Shown: positions 7,691 through 16,163 of the stretch, one piece after another | How the letters are laid out: each line of letters opens with the position of its first letter | Position numbering within the stretch: position 1 is the stretch's first letter | Virus record (IMG/VR): IMGVR_UViG_3300028581_002525 | Location: 1-20,863 of that record | From: a virus | Direction: 5' to 3' (one strand) | Length of the DNA stretch: 20,863 nucleotides | The notes under the pieces: generated by a model | Told to the model about the DNA's origin: nothing | Database searches by the model: none | Seen by the model: the letters and a program-made list of their open reading frames with translations, nothing else | Program-made: the position numbers and the translations under genes

Positions 7691-8173
7691 ATGAGCGATG
7701 AGTTAAATGAGATGGTAGGTGATTTATTAGGTCAACTTCAAGAAGCTAATAAGAAAGCTGTAGTAGCTCAAAAAGAATCCGATCCTTTAACTAAAGAAAA
7801 TATTGAAAAGTTTGTTATAGAGAACGCAGGTAAGCTTGTTAAAGAGAGTTTAGAGGTTGTTACCAATGTGAAAGACTATATTTCATCAGCTCCTGAGAAT
7901 AAAGATGTAAGTTCTTTAGCTGATTTAATAGCAGCGACCTCTACAGCTATTGAAACTCTCAATAAAATTATAGTCACAGACAAAAGAAATGAAACGGTTA
8001 TTAAAGCTAAAGATATGGATATTAAATCTAGAAAAGAATTAAAAGAAGTTGATACTACTACAAAGCTTTTAGCTACAAGAGAACAAGTGTTTAAGATGCT
8101 TATTGACAGTGCAAATACTAGTGCTAAGACAATTGAAGCTGAAATCGTTAAGTCAGAAAAGCTGGAAGATTAA
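7691..8173 (+). CDS. Putative terminase small subunit (gp16-like)
   Basis: 160 residues, acidic and helical throughout; T4 gp16 has 164. The central helical hairpin (residues about 47-108: GKLVKESLEVVTNVKDYIS, then SLADLIAATSTAIETLNKII, then a charged KAKDMD segment) resembles the gp16 pattern of a helix, a short Pro/Asn-containing turn, a second helix ending in 'l..l', and a lysine-rich tail. In T4-like phages gp16 forms rings that regulate DNA packaging by the large terminase gp17. No sequence motif is decisive, and a coiled-coil scaffold or chaperone is the main alternative. Late expression fits the TAAATA box upstream. The stop codon interlocks with that of the 603-residue gene (four-base overlap). 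The large terminase is not in the window. Confidence 0.5.
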   Translation: MSDELNEMVGDLLGQLQEANKKAVVAQKESDPLTKENIEKFVIENAGKLVKESLEVVTNVKDYISSAPENKDVSSLADLIAATSTAIETLNKIIVTDKRNETVIKAKDMDIKSRKELKEVDTTTKLLATREQVFKMLIDSANTSAKTIEAEIVKSEKLED

Positions 8174-9981
8174 AAATTATTATTGTTATTACAAGTAAAG
8201 AACTTGTCAAATAGATTTTTAAATATTTTCTTAAAGTCGGGCGTAAGATTCTTTAACAGTTTCTTAAAATCATCTTTTGAAGGTAATTTAGGTAACATTG
8301 CTTTGAGCTTGTTAAGTAATGTATCAGGATCAAACTCTATATCAAAAACAAATGACGGATCTATCTTACCAATAATAGGCAATTCAAAATTACAAATAAT
8401 GCCTTTTACACTTTGAGCAAGTTCAAATACATTATTAACACTATTAAGATCAAAGCTTGTAAAATTACCTAAATTTGTACGTGTTATAAGTGCCGATATC
8501 TCAGGAATTGATCCTAAATTAATAGAAGGTAATATTCCCCCTGTTGATCCATTTATTTTAATAGAGTCACCAAGTATAGAAAAAGGATTTTGTGTTAGCG
8601 CTCCAATGTTACCTATGGCATCTCTGAATGGGGTAACCAAACCGTTAACTGCCTCGCTAAAGGGCGATAATGCCCCGCCTAGTCCTAATGTATTCAGCGG
8701 GCCTAATGCTGCATCAATTCCAGGTATATTGTTTATATTAATTTTATCTAGAACGTTATTAAGAGTATTTAATGATTGATTAGGTAGAGACATTACCTCT
8801 TGTGCAAATTCTAATTTCTTTGTAGCGAATTCTGTAAGGGAAGCAGGGATAGGTATTTTATATGTTTTTTCTTGAAATAAAAATCTATTATTAATAGAAT
8901 TAGTAGTAATATTTGGAGCAAGCGGATCACCTGCGTTTAATCTCTCTACACTTATAGTGTTTGCAATATTACGTGTGCTCGTAGATTCTATAATCTTCTT
9001 TTGTAACAAATCTAGCTTTTGTCTAGTACCTTCAACATCAAGTTCAAACTCTATATTTGTTATAAATTGTTTATTATAAGTAGGAACAATGCGAGGACTA
9101 TAGCCTGTTTTATCATTTATGGTATTAAAATAAGAAATAAATTCGTAATACTGCTGACCGAATTGTGAAACTAATTGCTGTACTATTTGTTGAAGTTCAT
9201 TAAAAAATTCATTTACATAGTTAATATCGCCTACAAGATTACAGCCATGAGCTTGGAGAGGTGTAGCTGTCATATTATCTAAAGAATTTGTAGATTGCTT
9301 GCTTACACGTTGCAAGTTTATAAGGTTAGCTCTCATCATGGATGTATTTTTTGTACTTAAATCACGCATTATGTCTCTTGTGGTTTGACTTATCTTGCAA
9401 TTCAATGTTGGCGGTATTGTAACTGGTGCACCATATTTACATTGAACATCAGCTAGAAGGCTTGAAGAATCATCAATTTTAGAACTAATATTTGCTAAAA
9501 TACCTATACTATCACTCATATCACCTAGGTATGAATAATTTTTACTTCTTGTAGAGCTTGTAGCACTAAAGCCTTGTAAATACTCATTACTAAATGTTAG
9601 ATTGTTGTATGTATCGACGTCGCGATCTACAGAACCACTAAATCTCGTTTCCTTATCTTTTTTAATTTCAGCTTTTATAATATCTAGAGATGATTGGTAT
9701 TTTTTATACCAAAAATATATGAAATCATTATTAAATGTTTTAAGTTTTTTATTATCCAAGTCTTTAAAAAAACTAGCTACATTGGTAATAGGGTCGCCGC
9801 TCTTTAAAGCGTTTCTATAATCTATACTAGCATTTGTTTCATCGATAAAATCACCTAACTCATCCGCTAAAGCGCCAACTGCAGTTAAGTAGTTTGAATA
9901 CTCATTGAGAAATTTAGTAGAATTTGCTACATTAGCATCAACTAATTCAGGATAAAGGGTTCTTGTTAATGTTTTTATCAT
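8170..9981 (-). CDS. Hypothetical structural protein, 603 residues, between hub and wedge genes
   Basis: I do not recognise the family. The N-terminal half is mostly helical. Five cysteines are scattered (CKYG, LNCK, HGCN, CNFE, FTCN). Residues 440-510 are a low-complexity Gly/Asn/Ile/Pro stretch with repeated PFS, LG and GSIPE-like turns. The C-terminal 60 residues are very basic (LPSKDDFKKLLKNLTPDFKK) and end in an Asn run. No lysozyme, PAAR or spike motif is visible, although in T4-type order the spike/lysozyme would sit near the hub gene. The ATG overlaps the hub-gene stop (ATGA), so the two are probably coupled and used in similar amounts. A baseplate or tail role is inferred from context only. 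Confidence 0.8.
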   Translation of the reverse strand: MIKTLTRTLYPELVDANVANSTKFLNEYSNYLTAVGALADELGDFIDETNASIDYRNALKSGDPITNVASFFKDLDNKKLKTFNNDFIYFWYKKYQSSLDIIKAEIKKDKETRFSGSVDRDVDTYNNLTFSNEYLQGFSATSSTRSKNYSYLGDMSDSIGILANISSKIDDSSSLLADVQCKYGAPVTIPPTLNCKISQTTRDIMRDLSTKNTSMMRANLINLQRVSKQSTNSLDNMTATPLQAHGCNLVGDINYVNEFFNELQQIVQQLVSQFGQQYYEFISYFNTINDKTGYSPRIVPTYNKQFITNIEFELDVEGTRQKLDLLQKKIIESTSTRNIANTISVERLNAGDPLAPNITTNSINNRFLFQEKTYKIPIPASLTEFATKKLEFAQEVMSLPNQSLNTLNNVLDKININNIPGIDAALGPLNTLGLGGALSPFSEAVNGLVTPFRDAIGNIGALTQNPFSILGDSIKINGSTGGILPSINLGSIPEISALITRTNLGNFTSFDLNSVNNVFELAQSVKGIICNFELPIIGKIDPSFVFDIEFDPDTLLNKLKAMLPKLPSKDDFKKLLKNLTPDFKKIFKNLFDKFFTCNNNNNF

Positions 9982-11570
9982 ATGCTATTATTATTTAAAA
10001 AGAGATTAGTAAAACTGTATGTTTTTACACATCTAAGTTCAGTAAAATACTCATTACCCTTAAAGATATGGTTTACTTCTATTACAAAATATATACCAAG
10101 CATTTTACTGTCAAAATCACTGTATGCAATAGCTCCATCACGATCTATACCTATAAAATAACCTGATTGTCTGTGTGTTGATCCGGGTACTTTAAAGATA
10201 ACTGTATTATTAAAGAATATATTATTATATATAACTCTATTTCGGCCTAAGCTTAATCTTTGATCAGCTTCATCTTCAATTACAGAGAATATATTCTTAA
10301 TATTTCTTTGTTCTTGTCTATTTTTTCCAGGAAAAAAGTTTGAAAATGCACCTGATTCTGAAACCGAATTAAAAGGTTTTACATAATTATCAATATATGT
10401 ATCGGTAATATGATTGATATCGTTTTTTTCAGAGTCTATTGAAAACTGCTTGTCAATGTAATTGTAACTATGTACATTTGTTGAAGCTATTTCTTGTTGT
10501 GTGTGTATACCTGGCATTGGATCGTATATTAAGTTGTTTATAGTGCCATACTTATCAAGAAATAATGCTAGCTGAGGCGTAAAATTGGCAGGTTCGATAT
10601 AATAGTTCTTTGTATCATCTGAATATAGCCCTAATTTAAAAGTTTCTAAATAAAGTTCGCCGCCTCCTGTTTGTTGACTATTGCTAACAGGTACTACTGC
10701 GCTCTGAAAATAACTTTTTAAACTCTTTAATGAAAATCTATTGGTACTTCTTTCTAATTCTAAAAGCCCCATATCATAATTGTCTGTTTCACTAGAAACA
10801 TGGCGTGATATCAAATAATTTAAACAATCTATTCCTTTATATCTAGCAGGAGATGCAAAAAATATACTAGTGCTTCCTTCATCAAAATTTTCATTAAAAG
10901 TTACAGTTTCACCTTCACTATTGAAAAAGTTATTTAAAAATTCTTTAATAGCAGTTCCTGTATTAATACCTCTTTCCTCATCATCGAGATTAAGAATATT
11001 ATCCGTTTTATTTTTATCCGTAAAATTAGCTGTAGAGAAGTATGAATTTTTTTCAGTTAATAATTCATAATGCGTATCCCAGAAATATAATTTTTTAAAT
11101 TTCTGACCGGGTTGATCACCTTCAATTTCTTCAGTTCTATAGATACTAAAAAGAAAATATAGCCGAAATAATAAGTCAGAATTTGATCTATCAAATTTAG
11201 TAGAAAGTTCTGATTCATTTAATTTTGGTATAATTTCAATTTCTAAAAAGTCTCTTGAATCTCCTTTAAATATAAAACCTTTATTAGGAGTAAATCTTCC
11301 AGAAGTATTATTGCTTATTTCATCATTATTTTGCAAATCGGTTATTCGTTCAACAGCATCAAATGTATTATTTAAAATTAAATAACCTTGATGGAAAGGG
11401 TTAGTAAGAGAGTCTTGTATTACAAGAGTATTAATCGATCCGATCTTTAATTGCTGTGATCTGCCATCAGAAGAATTCAGTATAACGTTAAAATAATAGG
11501 GATTATTATTAATAACGTCACTAAAGCGATCCTGATTAGTTAATAAATCACTTTGTGTTATTTCTGCCAT
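9978..11570 (-). CDS. Baseplate hub protein, gp27-like
   Basis: 530 residues, larger than T4 gp27 (391). The N-terminal part has the tube-like beta pattern of hub proteins (YYFNVILNSSDGRSQQLKIG near residue 25, then LVIQDSLTNPFHQGYLIL). The C-terminal part carries the hub/gpD-type segment: VIFKVPGSTHRQSGYFIGI (near 458-476), a Ser/Asp linker, then LGIYFVIEVNHIFKGNEY, matching the usual 'G.y.V..v.H.f....Y...l...k' strand pair. Such proteins form the trimer that links the tail tube to the central spike. The order after gp48- and gp53-like genes supports this. The ATG is preceded at five bases by a TAAATA box that overlaps the stop codon of the upstream gene. Hub assignment is by motif and position, so moderately sure. 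Confidence 0.7.
   Translation of the reverse strand: MAEITQSDLLTNQDRFSDVINNNPYYFNVILNSSDGRSQQLKIGSINTLVIQDSLTNPFHQGYLILNNTFDAVERITDLQNNDEISNNTSGRFTPNKGFIFKGDSRDFLEIEIIPKLNESELSTKFDRSNSDLLFRLYFLFSIYRTEEIEGDQPGQKFKKLYFWDTHYELLTEKNSYFSTANFTDKNKTDNILNLDDEERGINTGTAIKEFLNNFFNSEGETVTFNENFDEGSTSIFFASPARYKGIDCLNYLISRHVSSETDNYDMGLLELERSTNRFSLKSLKSYFQSAVVPVSNSQQTGGGELYLETFKLGLYSDDTKNYYIEPANFTPQLALFLDKYGTINNLIYDPMPGIHTQQEIASTNVHSYNYIDKQFSIDSEKNDINHITDTYIDNYVKPFNSVSESGAFSNFFPGKNRQEQRNIKNIFSVIEDEADQRLSLGRNRVIYNNIFFNNTVIFKVPGSTHRQSGYFIGIDRDGAIAYSDFDSKMLGIYFVIEVNHIFKGNEYFTELRCVKTYSFTNLFLNNNSI
9992..9999 (-). promoter_or_regulatory. TAAATA box before the 603-residue gene (atypical spacing)
   Basis: TTTAAATA lies ten bases before the ATG at 9981, inside the last codons of the hub gene. 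The spacing is longer than at other genes, and the start also overlaps the upstream stop, so this copy may be chance. Confidence 0.3.
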
Positions 11571-11574
11571 AGGT

Positions 11575-11943
11575 TTATTTAGTTGCTAAAGTATTCTTAA
11601 TCTCGTATATAATTCCTGGAACATACTGAGTCTTTATTATTTTCAATGAACTTCCAGCTTTAGCAAAATCAACGGGGTTATAGATCTGATTAGTAAGACA
11701 AACCAACCACCAAAGTTCAATTGTTCTGTAAGCATTAAAACTCACAGTAGTCCAGGGCATTCTACTAGAAATTAACATATTATATATTTTTGTTTCATCA
11801 ATATTGTTAGGTAAAAATAGAGATTGAAGTAAATTATAATAGTATTGATTGTCTTTATTTTTATATACTTTAAAAATATTCTCATATCTAATACTGTTCA
11901 AGCTAGGTAAATCGGTAATTGAGTTTTGAAATTGTCCTTCCAT
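11575..11943 (-). CDS. Baseplate wedge protein, gp53-like (small)
   Basis: 122 residues from ATG 11943. An 18-base upstream extension to TTG 11961 exists, but the ATG lies one base after the upstream stop (TAATATG), so I chose it. A GGAGGA ten bases upstream is part of the previous coding sequence and may help initiation. Two short regions suggest gp53: an N-terminal 'ri.NiF..' type segment (NSIRYENIFKVYKN), and a C-terminal part with YRTIELWWLVCLTNQIYNP followed by AGSSLKIIKTQYVPGIIYEI. The second matches the 'y..lw.i...N.i.dP.....G..l.ip' pattern of gp53/LysM-like baseplate proteins. T4 gp53 is longer (196), so this would be a reduced version. It would belong to the inner wedge near gp48 and gp27. 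Confidence 0.6.
   Translation of the reverse strand: MEGQFQNSITDLPSLNSIRYENIFKVYKNKDNQYYYNLLQSLFLPNNIDETKIYNMLISSRMPWTTVSFNAYRTIELWWLVCLTNQIYNPVDFAKAGSSLKIIKTQYVPGIIYEIKNTLATK
11576..11583 (-). promoter_or_regulatory. Late-promoter-like box before the hub gene
   Basis: ACTAAATA, five bases (AACCT) before the ATG at 11570. It contains part of the stop codon region of the gp53-like gene, so the promoter is embedded in coding sequence. Confidence 0.55.
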
Positions 11944-11944
11944 A

Positions 11945-13297
11945 TTAGACGATTCCTCCAAAGGGTGTTGAAGATGTAGTTACAGCGGGATTACTGTTTA
12001 TAAGACTGTACATAAAATTCTTTGTTTCCGCTAATAAGCTTTTTACTGTTATACGTATTAAATATGCATCGGGTACGATAGTTTTAATCTTTCTTGAAGT
12101 TTGATTATTATAAAATTCACTTTTATAAGTGGTAGTAGCTCTAGTAGTAGCGGCATTTAAAAAATCACCAACTAGATTTCTTGGAGGTCCATTAATATTA
12201 AAAGTCTGGTCTGTGCTAAAGTTATTTAATGTATTTAAATTATTTTCTTCGCCTAGTTGAAAAGGGATATTTGTTACTCTTAGGTTATCTGTAAAACTCA
12301 AATTAAATTCAAGCTCTCTTCTAGAGCCCTGAAAATCTACAGCAATGTTTGACACATAGCAAAATGGTAGAAATTTAACACCTGGTATATCTAATTGATA
12401 AAGTACAGGCGGGTCGACGATAGATACAGAGCGTCTTGATGGTTTATTGTTATACAGAAGTAAGAATAGTAATTCCCAATTTCTTACAACATCATCGAAT
12501 GTAGCGCTTCCAGTGTTAATGAGAGGAAATGTAAAAGATATTTCTTCTCCTTCAGTTGAATAGTTGTAAAGTTTAGCCTTCTCAACAAAGCTGATATCTG
12601 AAGGTTTAGTTAATGTAGACGCAATATCGGTAAAATCAGTTAATCCATCTACTGCCATTTTAGCTATTCCGCTAAAATTTGTATTACTATCCCCTGAATA
12701 GACATTAGCTTGAGCACTAGAGTAATTATCAAAATAAGGTAAAATAAATTTCCACCCTGTATCTTCAGTTATATATAAATTCTCGTAAGGCTTCATTAAG
12801 GGATTTTTAAAGACAGGATTATTATCTTTTAATTGAGGTACAGCTGTTTCAGCAAATTGTGTAGCGCTTTGCTTAGCATTACCTACCGCGTTACTTACGT
12901 TACTTAAATTATTAGTAACATTATTACCTAAAAATTGTTTCGCTAATGGGTTTTGGGATAATTGATTTAAAGTATCTTGTGCTACAGTAAACGCATTTCC
13001 AAATGCATATTTTAACTGAGATATAAGACTATTTACTTTTTGTCTCTTTTCTGTTAAAATAACTCGCGGTACCTCTTGACGACTTTCTCTTAGTTTTGAA
13101 TATGTCCAATAAAAGTCATTTACTACATCAACCACACTCCCATTAATTATAGTTCCATCAGAATTTGTAGAGCTCCCGTATGCTGTGTTGTTTGGCGAAA
13201 CTAAGAAAGGAGGTGTTACATTAATATCTCTACCAAAAACTTCGTTATTTACTTCAGAGAACTCTCTTGATCTATTAATTGAAAAAACGTGTTCCAT
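11945..13297 (-). CDS. Baseplate tail-tube cap protein, gp48-like
   Basis: 450 residues (T4 gp48 has 364). The C-terminal half has the tube-fold pattern: EGEEISFTFPLIN (249-261), a helix RNWELLFLLLYNN (272-284), then DPPVLYQLDIPGVKFLPFCY (295-314) and SNIAVDFQG (316-324), and finally DAYLIRITVKSLLAETKNF near residue 408, which is the classic 'PdAy.v.i.f.sL..et.n.' end of gp48/gp54-type proteins. The N-terminal 160 residues are helical and rich in Asn, Gln and Ser. In T4, gp48 and gp54 sit between the hub and the first tube ring and start tube assembly around the tape measure. The position, just after the tape measure and before gp53 and the hub, fits. The ATG has a TAAATA box at five bases. 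Confidence 0.7.
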   Translation of the reverse strand: MEHVFSINRSREFSEVNNEVFGRDINVTPPFLVSPNNTAYGSSTNSDGTIINGSVVDVVNDFYWTYSKLRESRQEVPRVILTEKRQKVNSLISQLKYAFGNAFTVAQDTLNQLSQNPLAKQFLGNNVTNNLSNVSNAVGNAKQSATQFAETAVPQLKDNNPVFKNPLMKPYENLYITEDTGWKFILPYFDNYSSAQANVYSGDSNTNFSGIAKMAVDGLTDFTDIASTLTKPSDISFVEKAKLYNYSTEGEEISFTFPLINTGSATFDDVVRNWELLFLLLYNNKPSRRSVSIVDPPVLYQLDIPGVKFLPFCYVSNIAVDFQGSRRELEFNLSFTDNLRVTNIPFQLGEENNLNTLNNFSTDQTFNINGPPRNLVGDFLNAATTRATTTYKSEFYNNQTSRKIKTIVPDAYLIRITVKSLLAETKNFMYSLINSNPAVTTSSTPFGGIV

Positions 13298-13302
13298 AAT
13301 TA

Positions 13303-13310
13303 TATTTATG
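13303..13310 (-). promoter_or_regulatory. Late-promoter-like box before the gp48-like gene
   Basis: CATAAATA, five bases (TAATT) before the ATG at 13297. The TAA within it is the stop codon of the tape-measure gene, so stop and promoter share bases. Confidence 0.6.
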
Positions 13311-15384
13311 CATATACAGATCTACTAAGATCTTCCATTTGGAACTCGTAATTAGATGCTGCTTTATTTGAAAAATTATTGAAATTCGAATTACTATTAA
13401 CTATTACATTATTTGATTTTAACGTATTGCTAGCTATAGTAGCTAGTGCAGTATTATTTCCAGTTTGTGTTTTTAGTAATGCTTCTAAAAGAATGGCATG
13501 TTTATTAAGACCGCTAACAATATCATCTACCATTTTTTTAAAATCTACTTTATCCATATTCTGATTCTGATCTGTTTTTAATTGTTGAATGGCACTAGAA
13601 TCACTACCAACTGGCTTGAATTTTTCGTATTTTTCGTAGTCTGTGTCTATTTGTTTTTCGCCTTCAGTATCTAATGCTTTAATAGTGTCTTCATTGAGTT
13701 GTTTACTTTTTTCTAATTTTTTAATTCTTTCAATTCTATCTTTATCGTCACCATACATATCTTTTATATTTTCTCTCGTCCATCCGAGAATAATACTGCC
13801 AGCACTGGTTATAACTCCTGATACAATGCCGGTAAGCAATGTTGCAGTTAGCGGTTGACTAAAAAAAGGTGTTCCTGGGATAACTGAAGAAGCTAGACCT
13901 ACACTTCCTCCAAGAACAGAACCAGCAGCGCCTGCTTTTAGAGAATCTGTTAAAACTTTTTTATTAGGATTTTTTTCATTTTCAATTTCTTTATTGAGTC
14001 TTTTTTCTTCTAGGATTGAGTTTTCTCTTGCTTGATAATAAGAATCTTCATCATTTATATCATTACCCGCTTTTCTATCTAAAGAGGATACTGGGTAATA
14101 TTTATTGCGCGATGTTATTGCTTTAAAAGCTGCTTTAAGCTTATCAAAGCCCTCTGCTTTATCTATTTCTTGAAGATTATCTATTGTTTCTACAACAAAT
14201 CTAAGTCCATTAGAAATTCCGGGTGCGTAATCATCTAAAATTTTAAATCCTTTAGAAGCAGCAGCTTCATTACCACTGAAAATTAGTGATATGGCATTTG
14301 CTATATCTACTACAGAAGAAACTACAGAATTAATTTTTTCTGAAATTTCGGTAAAAACAGCATTAAACACATCACCGATGTTTGCTTCTAATGGTCCTTT
14401 TGTAACAAAATTTTTATCAGCAGCAAATACAAATGCTTTTTCAGTTAACATGGATAAAAATTTTGTTACTGGTGTTAGTACAGGAAAATAAACCGAAATT
14501 TGATTGAGTATGCCAATTATATCTGTTAAGTTAATGTTACTTCCTTTTGTTGCAACTTCATAAAGCTGTACAAAAAGGTTACTTACTTTACCAAAAAAAT
14601 CTATCACTGGGTTTAGAAAATTTGTGATGCCGTTAAAAATACCATCAACTACTTGTTCAAAAGAAAAGGTTTTACCAAATAAACTGAATTGTTTGCTCTT
14701 ATCTGACTTAGCATCATAATTACCAAGTAGTCTTTGCTTTGAACTACCAAAGAAAGTAGCGATGAATTCAGCGCCAGGTATAGCGAAAGCAAGCCTCTTA
14801 ATACCTTTTTCAATTTGCCCTTGAGCTATGAGAGAGAATCCATCATAAGCATCTATCAATCTTCCTACAAAAGGTATTCCACGAATAAACTCTTTAAATT
14901 CAAGATTCTTCTTGTTAAAAACATTTAGAATATTTTTTAAACTTGTAAATACTGCACCTTTTTGAAAATTTTCGAACATTTTTTTCATAGCTGGTATTTT
15001 TTGTACACCAAATGCTAGTCCTGCAATACCACCTAAGAGAAGTAATATAGGGCTTAAAAATTTAAATATTGAGCCGGTTTCTTTCTTTTGAGAAGTCTTT
15101 ACTTCTTTTAATAATGCACTATATTTGTCTGATTGATCTAATGCCTTTAAGGATTTTTGTGCTGGTTTTGAAAATGTTACCTCTTGAGGTTCTTTTGAAC
15201 GCTTATCTCTTCTTGCTTGTGCATCAGCTGTAATAGCATATCTATTATCTTCAATCGATATACGTTTATCTAGTATTTTTTCAACATTTTGTAGTATTTT
15301 AGTCTGTTGAACTGATTGAAGCTTAAGATCTTCAAATCCTTTACCAAATACAGCGATAAGCTGATCATTAGATAACTCGTCCAT
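13306..15384 (-). CDS. Probable tail tape measure protein (gp29 role)
   Basis: 692 residues, mostly helical, against 590 for T4 gp29. It sets tail length and fills the tube lumen. Seen in the sequence: a charged N-terminal helical region (1-100); a strongly hydrophobic segment FKFLSPILLLLGGIAGLAFG at about 107-126; amphipathic repeats of Phe/Ile/Val through the middle; a charged linker around 440-480; and a second hydrophobic, Gly/Ala-rich stretch around 485-535 (including GAAGSVLGGSVGLASS). Hydrophobic, membrane-prone segments in a long helical protein directly after small assembly genes are typical of tape measures. By the usual rule of roughly 1.5 angstrom per residue it would give a tail near 100 nm; this is inference. 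The ATG has a TAAATA box at six bases. Confidence 0.75.
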   Translation of the reverse strand: MDELSNDQLIAVFGKGFEDLKLQSVQQTKILQNVEKILDKRISIEDNRYAITADAQARRDKRSKEPQEVTFSKPAQKSLKALDQSDKYSALLKEVKTSQKKETGSIFKFLSPILLLLGGIAGLAFGVQKIPAMKKMFENFQKGAVFTSLKNILNVFNKKNLEFKEFIRGIPFVGRLIDAYDGFSLIAQGQIEKGIKRLAFAIPGAEFIATFFGSSKQRLLGNYDAKSDKSKQFSLFGKTFSFEQVVDGIFNGITNFLNPVIDFFGKVSNLFVQLYEVATKGSNINLTDIIGILNQISVYFPVLTPVTKFLSMLTEKAFVFAADKNFVTKGPLEANIGDVFNAVFTEISEKINSVVSSVVDIANAISLIFSGNEAAASKGFKILDDYAPGISNGLRFVVETIDNLQEIDKAEGFDKLKAAFKAITSRNKYYPVSSLDRKAGNDINDEDSYYQARENSILEEKRLNKEIENEKNPNKKVLTDSLKAGAAGSVLGGSVGLASSVIPGTPFFSQPLTATLLTGIVSGVITSAGSIILGWTRENIKDMYGDDKDRIERIKKLEKSKQLNEDTIKALDTEGEKQIDTDYEKYEKFKPVGSDSSAIQQLKTDQNQNMDKVDFKKMVDDIVSGLNKHAILLEALLKTQTGNNTALATIASNTLKSNNVIVNSNSNFNNFSNKAASNYEFQMEDLSRSVYA

Positions 15385-15390
15385 TACTAA

Positions 15391-15398
15391 TATTTAAG
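15391..15398 (-). promoter_or_regulatory. Late-promoter-like box before the tape measure gene
   Basis: CTTAAATA, six bases (TTAGTA) before the ATG at 15384, in the 26-base gap after the upstream assembly gene. Confidence 0.6.
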
Positions 15399-15410
15399 AG
15401 ATTAGATTAG

Positions 15411-16163
15411 TTAGATGGAGAAAAATGCACCGTCAACTTCAATATTAATATCGTTTATTTTTGTAAATTGATTCTCTGTTTCTCTATAAGACTTAACATA
15501 TTCTAAAATATTATTAGTTACAGAAGCTGGTAATCTTTCAACAATGGGAATAAGCTCAGCTACATTTGAATTGTTAAAATCAGCAGTAAACGGTTTATCA
15601 CCATTTATAGAAACACATTTAATAAATTTAATAATTTCATGAATAAAGAGCTCACCAATTACGTTTTTAAAATCTTTATCCTGTAGTAATTTTATACTTT
15701 CTAATGAGTAACTGCTTACAGCTTTATCAAGTGCTAATCTAGGAGCTTGTAATTCAACAGTAATATTTTGATATTCAATCTTCTTCTCAAGAGGTATCTT
15801 TATTTCTAGGGAGGGTATCTGATTAACCTTGTCAATTAAATTGTACGAATTGTCATCGTACTTATAATTTGAATCTAAACATTTTGCTCTTAATGCAATT
15901 GCAATAGCAGTGCGATCGAACGTATAAAGATCGCTAACCTTAACAGAGCTATCGATATTCTCTTGGATGATACTATAGAAATTAATAATAAAGGAGAGTT
16001 TAGTGAGTGTCTCGTCAATTGACGTTTTTAAAAGGTTCTTCTGCTGCTTAAGGTTAAGGTTTTTAAACTTAACTTCTTTTTTGAGAGAAGGTATGAATAC
16101 ATCAATAGTATTAGTTCTATTAAGCTCTTCTAACTGTCTCAGTAGATCTACTGTATTACTCAT
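15411..16163 (-). CDS. Baseplate hub/tail assembly protein, gp26/gp51-type (copy 2)
   Basis: 250 residues. The N-terminal part matches the T4 baseplate-assembly pattern: a strand DVFIPSLKKEVKFKNLN (21-37), 'IPS.gk.v.f+.l', a helix LKQQKNLLKTSID, and LYTFDRTAIAIALRAKCLD (79-97), the 'l..fD...i...LRa.s.g' motif. A beta segment (IPLEKKIEYQNITVELQ) and a helical end follow. T4 gp26 and gp51 are needed for hub formation; proteins in this slot, just before the tape measure, often act as tape-measure chaperones. It begins eight bases inside the upstream gene, in another frame, so coupling is likely. The overall order of segments resembles the upstream 290-residue protein, suggesting a duplication. 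Confidence 0.6.
   Translation of the reverse strand: MSNTVDLLRQLEELNRTNTIDVFIPSLKKEVKFKNLNLKQQKNLLKTSIDETLTKLSFIINFYSIIQENIDSSVKVSDLYTFDRTAIAIALRAKCLDSNYKYDDNSYNLIDKVNQIPSLEIKIPLEKKIEYQNITVELQAPRLALDKAVSSYSLESIKLLQDKDFKNVIGELFIHEIIKFIKCVSINGDKPFTADFNNSNVAELIPIVERLPASVTNNILEYVKSYRETENQFTKINDINIEVDGAFFSI

Noticed and set aside
8170-8190. AAT trinucleotide run as a repeat element
   Set aside because: It is only a short, imperfect Asn-codon run at the end of the 603-residue gene.
11944-11961. TTG start at 11961 for the gp53-like gene
   Set aside because: It lies inside the end of the upstream coding sequence, and the ATG at 11943 immediately after the stop is a normal coupled start.
16156-16163. 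Programmed frameshift joining the 290- and 250-residue proteins (as in G/GT chaperones)
   Set aside because: The second frame is +1 relative to the first, no slippery heptamer is visible near the overlap, and the second gene has its own ATG.
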